A stretch of DNA of 64,000 nucleotides, from positions 1-64,000 of the forward strand of contig JAUQQK010000009.1 of assembly GCA_030549905.1 (NCBI GenBank), written 5' to 3'. A program made the translations under genes and the position numbers. Origin of the DNA: Aquificota bacterium (GTDB lineage: Bacteria; Aquificota; Aquificia; Aquificales; Aquificaceae). The notes under the pieces are model-generated. The model worked only from the letters and a program-made list of their open reading frames with translations, did not search any database and was not told the origin of the DNA. Below are positions 57,464-64,000 of the stretch, piece by piece (position 1 is the stretch's first letter; the number at the start of each line of letters is the position of its first letter).

Positions 57464-58178
57464 GGCATCTTTTCATTAGCCTTTCCCAGTTTTGTAAAGA
57501 GTTCAAATGTGCGTATATAAGCCTTAAGTATCCTTTAATTTGAAGCTCTTTGAGGATATTTGGAGGCAGGCTAAGGAGCTTTTCCTCATCTACCATGTTG
57601 AAGCTAACTTCTATATTCTCATAGGTTAGTCTTCCTCCAACTACAAGCTGAAGGTCAAAGAGCATGTTTAGAAATTCTTCTGTTTGATTTTTCTGTTCTT
57701 CAAGCTTCAGAGAATAGGCAAAAAAGTCCTGTTCAAAGGTAGGGTTTATATACTGTCCTTCCCATACAGGCTCACCTTCTGTTTGAGAAAAGCCCGGACA
57801 TGTAAGGTCAATGGCTAAATAACCTGACTTTATAAAAAAAGGATACTGCCTGCAGGTATAGGGCTTTTCATCTTTCAAAAGACAGCCTACACCTTCCTCA
57901 AGATACACACAACCCCTTTTATCCTCTTTGAGCCTAAAGTAGGCGCATAAAAGTCTTTCTTCCTTTCCCCGCTCATCTATCTCTACTGTTATCACCACAG
58001 GAAAATATCTTGAAAGGCTCACTACTTCTTCTAAAACTATAAAAGTTCTGTCTGGAATAAGGCAACAGCTTGAGGGACATTCAGACTTCAAGCACCTCCA
58101 GCGAAGGTTTTTGTGCTCCTGAGGGTCTAAAAGTTCTACTTTTGAGAAAAGCCTTATTCTATCCCCAACTTTTTCCAT
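57453..58178 (-). CDS. YkgJ-type cysteine-cluster protein
   Basis: CLKSECPSSCCL; CVYLEEGVGCLLKDEKPYTCRQYPF. Confidence 0.8.
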   Translation of the reverse strand: MEKVGDRIRLFSKVELLDPQEHKNLRWRCLKSECPSSCCLIPDRTFIVLEEVVSLSRYFPVVITVEIDERGKEERLLCAYFRLKEDKRGCVYLEEGVGCLLKDEKPYTCRQYPFFIKSGYLAIDLTCPGFSQTEGEPVWEGQYINPTFEQDFFAYSLKLEEQKNQTEEFLNMLFDLQLVVGGRLTYENIEVSFNMVDEEKLLSLPPNILKELQIKGYLRLIYAHLNSLQNWERLMKRCLNG

Positions 58179-59608
58179 AGTCTATCAATCTTTTCCTTGA
58201 CTTCCTTTGACATTTCTATCACCTTGGGCCACTCTCTTGTGTAGCCTTCTTCCTTCCACTTGGTGGTGGCGTCAATGATAACCTTTCCTCCAAAACCTAC
58301 GTCGCTTGTAGAGTGGTCAAGCACATCTATGGGTCCTTTGAGGATAAGCATATCTCTCGCAGGGTCCACATTGTTGCCCCAAGCCCACAGCACCTCTCCA
58401 ATGTCATGCACGTTTATATCTTCGTCAAAAACCACTATGTGCTTTTCTAAAGACATAAGCCCAAGACCAAGAAGAGCGTAAGCTACCTTATAGGCATGCC
58501 CCGGAAAGCGTTTCTTTATGGAAACAAAGCAAAAGTTGTGAAAACAGCCTTCCGCAGGAAGGTGATAATCCACCACCTCAGGCAGGTTAAACTTTATGAG
58601 AGGTAGGAAAATCCTTTCTGTTGCCCAGCCTATGTATTTGTCTTCTTGCGGTGGCTTTCCTACGATTGTAGCAAGGTATATGGGATTATTTCTATGAAGT
58701 ATGGCGGTTATATGCATCTTTGGGTATTTATCTACAGGTGTATAAAAGCCCGTGTGGTCTCCAAAAGGTCCTTCATCTACTAAAGGCTCTGTAGGGTCCA
58801 CATAACCTTCAATAACTATCTCCGCATGAGCTGGATATTCAAGGTCTATGGTAATGCCCTTTATCAGCTCCACACCTTCTTCCCTTATGAGACCTGCAAA
58901 CAGGTACTCATCTACTTCTGGTGGTAAAGGTGCGGAAGCCACATAAGAAAGAACAGGGTCTCCACCTATGGCTATGGCAACTTCTAACCTCTTTCCAAGC
59001 CTTTTAGCCTTCCAGTAATGATGGTTTCCATCCTTGTGAATCTGCCAGTGGAGAGCAAGCTCCGTAGGAGAAAGAACCTGCACTCTATAGAGCCCCACAT
59101 TCCTTATACCGCTCTCTGGGTCTTTTGTTATTACCTGACCGAAGGTAATATACCTTCCACCATCTTCCGGCCAGCACTGAAGAATGGGAAACTCTAATAC
59201 ATTAATTTTTTCCTTCTTTATGTTCTCCCTTATTGGTCCATCCTTTACGGTGCGTGGGAGAGAGTCGTTTAACTTCTTAAGCTCCGGTAATCTTTTTAAC
59301 TTGTCAAGGAAAGTATGCGGTATTTCCGGTCTCAAAAGTTTATAGAGCTTCCAGCCTATATCCTCAAGATTTTCATAACCCAATGCCAGCTTTATTCTTT
59401 TTTCAGAGCCAAGCATGTTGGTAAGCACAGGAATAGAGTAGCCAGAAACCCTCTCAAAAAGCAAAGCCTTGCCACCGCCAGGAAGCTTACAGGTTCTATC
59501 TGTGACTTCTGTTATTTCCAAAATAGGAGAAAGCTCTTCTTTTATACGTACCAGCTCTTTTTCCTTTTCAAGCCGTTTTATGAATTCTCTCAGGTCCTTG
59601 TAGGGCAT
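58154..59608 (-). CDS. UbiD-family decarboxylase
   Basis: YKDLREFIKRLEKEKELVRI; EGPFGDHTGFYTP; HAYKVAYALLG. Confidence 0.93.
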   Translation of the reverse strand: MPYKDLREFIKRLEKEKELVRIKEELSPILEITEVTDRTCKLPGGGKALLFERVSGYSIPVLTNMLGSEKRIKLALGYENLEDIGWKLYKLLRPEIPHTFLDKLKRLPELKKLNDSLPRTVKDGPIRENIKKEKINVLEFPILQCWPEDGGRYITFGQVITKDPESGIRNVGLYRVQVLSPTELALHWQIHKDGNHHYWKAKRLGKRLEVAIAIGGDPVLSYVASAPLPPEVDEYLFAGLIREEGVELIKGITIDLEYPAHAEIVIEGYVDPTEPLVDEGPFGDHTGFYTPVDKYPKMHITAILHRNNPIYLATIVGKPPQEDKYIGWATERIFLPLIKFNLPEVVDYHLPAEGCFHNFCFVSIKKRFPGHAYKVAYALLGLGLMSLEKHIVVFDEDINVHDIGEVLWAWGNNVDPARDMLILKGPIDVLDHSTSDVGFGGKVIIDATTKWKEEGYTREWPKVIEMSKEVKEKIDRLWKKLGIE

Positions 59609-59685
59609 GCTATGAAATTTTATTCTAACTTGCCTTGGTTGATGCTGTTCTTTTTGTCTTCAACTTGGTAGAAAGTGCCTTCTGT

Positions 59686-59913
59686 GTGGTAGTCCCTCTG
59701 GGTGGGCTTAGGAGGTTGAACTTTGAAAAATCAAAGCAATTGAGATGATGCTGTCATAATCCCTTACGGTGGGCTTAAAACAGTTATTGAACGAGCTGAG
59801 AGCCACCGAATTCTTTCTGTTGCCATCCCTCACAGTGGGCTTAAAACCTGCGTGGAGTTCTCTCCGCTTAGCAAGATACTTCAAGTCACCATCCCTCACA
59901 GTGGGCTTAAAAC
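59686..59913 (-). CRISPR. Short degenerating CRISPR array: 4 repeats of 29 nt, 3 spacers of 38/37/37 nt
   Basis: Repeats at 59686-59714, 59753-59781, 59819-59847, 59885-59913. Minus-strand repeat GTTTTAAGCCCACTGTGAGGGATGGTGAC. Relative to the last copy: about 2, 4 and 11 differences going toward low coordinates. Confidence 0.82.
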
Positions 59914-60074
59914 CCAACCCCACCACCCAAAAAAATAATAAGCAATGACAAGGATTTTGTCAAGGTGGTACCCCTCTCAAATGAAGGTTGTTTGCCAAAA
60001 GTCCGAGGTCATGCAAACTTGAGTGAGTTATTATTAAATTTAAATCCTTGTCTTTCAAGGTTTTAAACCTTACG

Positions 60075-60134
60075 CCATAAAACCATAAAACCGTAAAACC
60101 ATCTTTATGGCTGCATGGTCATACGGTCATATGG
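60075..60134. repeat. Iteron-like CCATAAAA/CCGTAAAA repeats with an imperfect inverted counterpart
   Basis: Left arm 60083-60102 CCATAAAACCGTAAAACCAT pairs 16/20 with right arm 60115-60134 ATGGTCATACGGTCATATGG. Confidence 0.7.
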
Positions 60135-60335
60135 CAACACAAAAACCAGATATTACAACCTTCAGAAAAAGGCAAAATGTCAGAATACCCCCTTCAAATT
60201 TCAAGCCCACCCAAAAGGAAGCCCAACCTATTCAGTTTTCAAGATGACGAGGGCTTCAAGACTCTCAAAACCTGCCATAATGTTATAAACCATAACCGGC
60301 ACCAAGTCAAGCAAAAAGGCATTAAAATATACCAC

Positions 60336-60878
60336 ATGAGGAATTTATTTCTGATATTTATACTTCTTCTAATTGCCTGCACCAAGAAGGAAGAGGCAAA
60401 GGCTCAAAAGCCAGTTCCTGAAGGAAGAGTGCCTTGTGAAGTAGTGAGGGTTGTAGATGGGGATACCTTTCACTGCCTTTTGGAGGGTAAGGAAGAAGTA
60501 AAGGTGAGGCTCATTGGTGTGGATACGCCAGAAAGTTCGGAAAATCAAAAAGCTGTAAGAGATGCTCAGAGGAGCGGAAGGGATGTAAGAGAAATAGTTC
60601 GTATGGGTAAAAAGTCAGCGGAATTTACAAAAAGCCTCCTACCAAAGGGTTCTACCGTATATTTAGAGTTTGACGTACAAAAAACAGACAAATATGGAAG
60701 GCTTTTAGCCTATGTGTGGCTTTCCGATGGTCGCATGCTAAACGAACTGCTTGTGCGCGAAGGGTATGCTCAAGTCTATACTATTCCTCCCAACGTCAAA
60801 TATCAGGAAAGATTTCTTGAAGCTCAAAGGAAGGCAAGGGAAGAGGGAAAAGGACTTTGGGGAGAGGGTGGTTTTTAA
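60336..60878 (+). CDS. Thermonuclease (SNase-like) family lipoprotein
   Basis: Lipobox LLLIAC; VVDGDTFHC, VRLIGVDTPES, DKYGRLLAYVWL; ATG 60336 preferred over 60177. Confidence 0.9.
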   Translation: MRNLFLIFILLLIACTKKEEAKAQKPVPEGRVPCEVVRVVDGDTFHCLLEGKEEVKVRLIGVDTPESSENQKAVRDAQRSGRDVREIVRMGKKSAEFTKSLLPKGSTVYLEFDVQKTDKYGRLLAYVWLSDGRMLNELLVREGYAQVYTIPPNVKYQERFLEAQRKAREEGKGLWGEGGF

Positions 60879-63800
60879 TCTTTCTTTGAAAAGACGTAGT
60901 AGGCAAGAGGTAGCACAAGAAGAGTAAGAAGGGTAGAGGTAGCTATTCCTCCTATTACCACCACTGCAAGTGGTTTTTGTACCTCTGAACCTATACCTTT
61001 ACTCAATAGCATTGGAACGAGCCCAAGGGAAGAAGCGGTGGCGGTAATCAGTATAGGTCTTAGCCTTTTAGAACATGCTTCGAAGATAGCCTTTTGTAGC
61101 TGTAGACCATCTTCAAGAAGGTTTCTTATGTAAGAGACGAGTACTACACCGTTCAAAGTGGCTATACCAAAGACAGCAATAAAGCCTACTGCGGACGGCA
61201 CGGAAAGGTTATAGCCAGAAATATACAGAGAAAGAACACCACCTACAGTGGCAAAGGGTACATTGAGCATAACAAGTAGAGCATCCTTTAGCGAGCGGTA
61301 GTTAAGGTATAGCAGGATAAATATTAAACCTATGGCTAAAGGCACCGCTATCATAAGTTTTTTCATAGCTCTTTGTTGGTTTTCGAACTGACCGCCGAAG
61401 CTAATATAGTAGCCTTCTGGAAGTTTTACTTCCCTTTCTATCTTCCTTTTTACTTCTTCCACAAAACTACCAAGGTCTCTCCCCGAGAGGTTGCTCTGTA
61501 CAAGAGCATATCTCATGCCGTTTTCTCTTCTTATCTTGTTAAAGCCTTCAGCTACCACAAGGTCCGCCACATCGGAAAGCGTAAGAGAAGAGCCTTCAGA
61601 AATATAAAGGGGCATGCTTTTAAGCTTTTCTATGTCTCTTTGAGAGGCTTCCAACACTATTGGAAACAGAAGCTCACCTTTTTGAAGCTGTGCTACTTCT
61701 CTACCGCCCATGTAGGTAGATATAAGCTCTAAAAGTTGTGAAGTATCTATATGATACTTTTCCAAAACTTCCTTTTTGGGTATTATTCTGAGCTGGAGTT
61801 TGCCACTTTGAGCCTCTGTTTCCACATCAACCGCACCTTTTGTGCTTGCCACTATCTTTTCTACATGCTGAGCTATTTCATTTATTTTTCCTAAGTCATC
61901 TCCAAATATTTTTACTGCTAATGTAGCCTTTACTCCAGAAAGTAGTTCATCTATTCTCATCTGTATAGGCTGTGTGAAGCTAAATTCTACACCAGGAACT
62001 TTTTCTAATTCTTCTCTTAGCTTTTCTTCAAACTCTTGCCTGCTTTTGAAACTTTTCCACTCTTCCGCAGGTTTTAGGATTATAAAGGTTTCTATATAGC
62101 TCACATCTTCTGGCTCACCCACTTCAGCCCGTCCTATGTTAGAAAAAGTCCTTATTACTTCAGGATACTTTAGAGCGGTTTCTTCTACAATTTGAGCTAC
62201 CCTTTTTGCCTCTTCTAAAGATACATTTGGGTCAAGGAAAGACTTAACAATCACAGCACCTTCTTCTAAAGGTGGTGCAAACTCTTTTCCAATTCTTGTA
62301 AGAAGAAACAGGGAGAAGACAAAGGAAAGAAGAGATAGACTAAGTATTACATACTTGAAAGAAAAAGCTCTTTCAAGAAGGGCAAGGTAGCTTTTTCTAA
62401 GAAGGGCAAAGATGCGAGTCTCTTCCTTTCCTTCTTTTAAAAACCAGAAAGATAAAACTGGCATAAAGACAAAAGCTACGAAAAGGGAAGAAAAAAGGGC
62501 TATTATGATGGTAAGAGCCAAGGGTTTGTAGTATTTTCCTTCTACCGATTCAAAAGTGAAGATAGGCAAGAAGACCACCGCTATGATGCTAACCGCAAAG
62601 ATGAGGGGACGTGCTACTTCTTGCACAGAGTTTATAACCATGGAAAACTTACTAACGCTGAGCTTTTCGGAAAGATGTCTGTATATGTTTTCTACCACCA
62701 CCACTGTCGCATCCGCAAAAAGACCTATGCCTATAGCAAGACCTCCCATCGTCATCAGATTTGCGGACATGCCAAGTTCTTTAAGAACTGTAAAGGTAAT
62801 AAGCAAGGTAAGAGGTACAGAAAGAGCTACCAGAAGGGCTACTCTTACGTTCCACAGATAAAGGGCTATAGCTATAGAGACCAACAGTATGCCTTCCAGC
62901 AAAGCCTTCTCTACTGTGGATAAGGCTTTTTGAGTCAGATAGGACTGGTCATAAAGTATTTGAATTTGCACACCTTCAGGTAAAAGCTTTTGAGCTTCTC
63001 TTAAAGCTTCTTTTAACCTGCTTATAAGTTCCATCGTGTTGGTGCCTACTCTTTTTAACACTATGTTTCCCTGTACCTCTTGTCCCATCAGAGTAAAAGC
63101 ACCTCTTCTGTTTGGCATTTCTCCTTCTTCTACTTTTGCCACATCTCCCAAAAGGACTACAGACTTTTCTGTCTTCTTTAGAGGGACTTTTAAAAGGTCC
63201 TGCGCGCTTGTATACCTACCAAGGGCTCTTACCACAAGGTCTCCTTCTGGAGTTTTTATAAAGCCACCACCTGCTACTCCTCCGTAGTTTTCAAGAGCCT
63301 TTATCACTTCTTGAGCGCTTATACCGTACTGAAGGAGTTTTTCTGGTTCTACCTTCACTATATAAGCCTTTTCTGGTCCCCATTCAGAGATTTCTTCCAC
63401 GCCATCTACAGTTTTTATCAGAGGTCTTACTTTCCATCGCTGTAAGGTTTTCAAATCTTCAAGACTGTAGCGTCCGGTGGTATCCACAAGAGCATAAAAA
63501 AGCACATTGCCAAGCCCTGATGTGTTTGGTCCCATACGAGGAGAAAAGCCTGCAGGCAAAAGTGCTTGTGCTTCAGAAAGTTTTTGAGAGACTTGACTTC
63601 GTGCAAAGTAAATGTCTGTACCATCTTTGAAAAAGACAGATACATAAGACAAGCCGGGCAAACTTATACTTAAAACCTTTTCCACATTTTTTATGCCACC
63701 CATTACAGACTCTATTGGTTTTGTCACAAGGACTTCTGTTTCTTCCGCGGATAAACCTGGGGTTTCCGTGTATATGATTACCTGTACGGGTGTAGGCTCT

Positions 63801-63907
63801 GGAAAAGTATCTACAGGAAGCTTAAGAAAGCTGTAAATACCATAGATTACAGTAGCCAGCAGAAAGAGGAGCACAATAAGCCTGTTTGTAAGAATAAACC
63901 TTATCAT
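60875..63907 (-). CDS. CusA/CzcA-family heavy-metal efflux RND transporter
   Basis: 1010 aa, KLPVDTFPEPTPVQVIIYTETPGLSAEETEVLVTKPIE; GLAIGIGLFADATVVVVENI. Confidence 0.95.
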   Translation of the reverse strand: MIRFILTNRLIVLLFLLATVIYGIYSFLKLPVDTFPEPTPVQVIIYTETPGLSAEETEVLVTKPIESVMGGIKNVEKVLSISLPGLSYVSVFFKDGTDIYFARSQVSQKLSEAQALLPAGFSPRMGPNTSGLGNVLFYALVDTTGRYSLEDLKTLQRWKVRPLIKTVDGVEEISEWGPEKAYIVKVEPEKLLQYGISAQEVIKALENYGGVAGGGFIKTPEGDLVVRALGRYTSAQDLLKVPLKKTEKSVVLLGDVAKVEEGEMPNRRGAFTLMGQEVQGNIVLKRVGTNTMELISRLKEALREAQKLLPEGVQIQILYDQSYLTQKALSTVEKALLEGILLVSIAIALYLWNVRVALLVALSVPLTLLITFTVLKELGMSANLMTMGGLAIGIGLFADATVVVVENIYRHLSEKLSVSKFSMVINSVQEVARPLIFAVSIIAVVFLPIFTFESVEGKYYKPLALTIIIALFSSLFVAFVFMPVLSFWFLKEGKEETRIFALLRKSYLALLERAFSFKYVILSLSLLSFVFSLFLLTRIGKEFAPPLEEGAVIVKSFLDPNVSLEEAKRVAQIVEETALKYPEVIRTFSNIGRAEVGEPEDVSYIETFIILKPAEEWKSFKSRQEFEEKLREELEKVPGVEFSFTQPIQMRIDELLSGVKATLAVKIFGDDLGKINEIAQHVEKIVASTKGAVDVETEAQSGKLQLRIIPKKEVLEKYHIDTSQLLELISTYMGGREVAQLQKGELLFPIVLEASQRDIEKLKSMPLYISEGSSLTLSDVADLVVAEGFNKIRRENGMRYALVQSNLSGRDLGSFVEEVKRKIEREVKLPEGYYISFGGQFENQQRAMKKLMIAVPLAIGLIFILLYLNYRSLKDALLVMLNVPFATVGGVLSLYISGYNLSVPSAVGFIAVFGIATLNGVVLVSYIRNLLEDGLQLQKAIFEACSKRLRPILITATASSLGLVPMLLSKGIGSEVQKPLAVVVIGGIATSTLLTLLVLPLAYYVFSKKD

Positions 63908-64000
63908 CTCTCCGCCTGAGCCTTCAAAAAGATGGTTCCACTTACGGCTACCTCTTGACCTTCCTTTAAGCCTTCCACCAGCACAAGACCGTCCTTTTCT
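63904..64000 (-). CDS. RND efflux periplasmic adaptor subunit, C-terminus only
   Basis: Reverse translation EKDGLVLVEGLKEGQEVAVSGTIFLKAQAER*, ATGA overlap with the RND gene. Confidence 0.75.
   Translation of the reverse strand, partial: EKDGLVLVEGLKEGQEVAVSGTIFLKAQAER

Noticed and set aside
59708-59926. Minus-strand ORF with repeated FKPTVRDG motif
   Set aside because: It is the CRISPR repeat read as codons; the periodic motif is explained by the array
60057-60074. AAGGTTTTAAACCTT as a possible terminator hairpin
   Set aside because: Short A/T-rich stem with no adequate loop or U-tract; too weak to call
60177-60335. Upstream extension of the thermonuclease ORF
   Set aside because: The signal peptide/lipobox begins at ATG 60336; the upstream part has non-protein-like composition

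Overview
The window is a compact, mostly housekeeping chromosomal segment. Gene content and style (lipoprotein HtrA, bioH-bioC, sulfite dehydrogenase pair, MglA-like GTPase, many overlapping genes) suggest a thermophilic chemolithotroph of the Aquificales, but this is an inference from protein character, not from a database search. I identify about 60 protein genes, two directly abutting tRNA genes (Pro-TGG, Arg-TCT), a short decaying CRISPR array with no cas genes in view, and one frameshifted DsrE-like gene. The observations I rate highest: (1) a bioH-like ORF that continues in frame out of the tRNA-Arg 3' end with no ATG/GTG/TTG between the tRNA and its first conserved motif; (2) a DsrE-like gene broken by an exact 11-bp tandem duplication, which reads through if one copy is removed; (3) a 931-aa protein with a beta-propeller-like N-terminus, a coiled coil and a MoxR/AAA_5-type ATPase domain whose Walker A ends in GKN; (4) a single-polypeptide LapA-LapB fusion; (5) an MglA-like GTPase translationally coupled to a protein with repeated PATAN/DUF4388-like segments and a two-component system; (6) tandem Uma2 genes with a homogenised 3' end; (7) an orphan CRISPR remnant with polar repeat decay next to an inverted iteron-like element. 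All calls come from reading the sequence and family knowledge; no searches were run.
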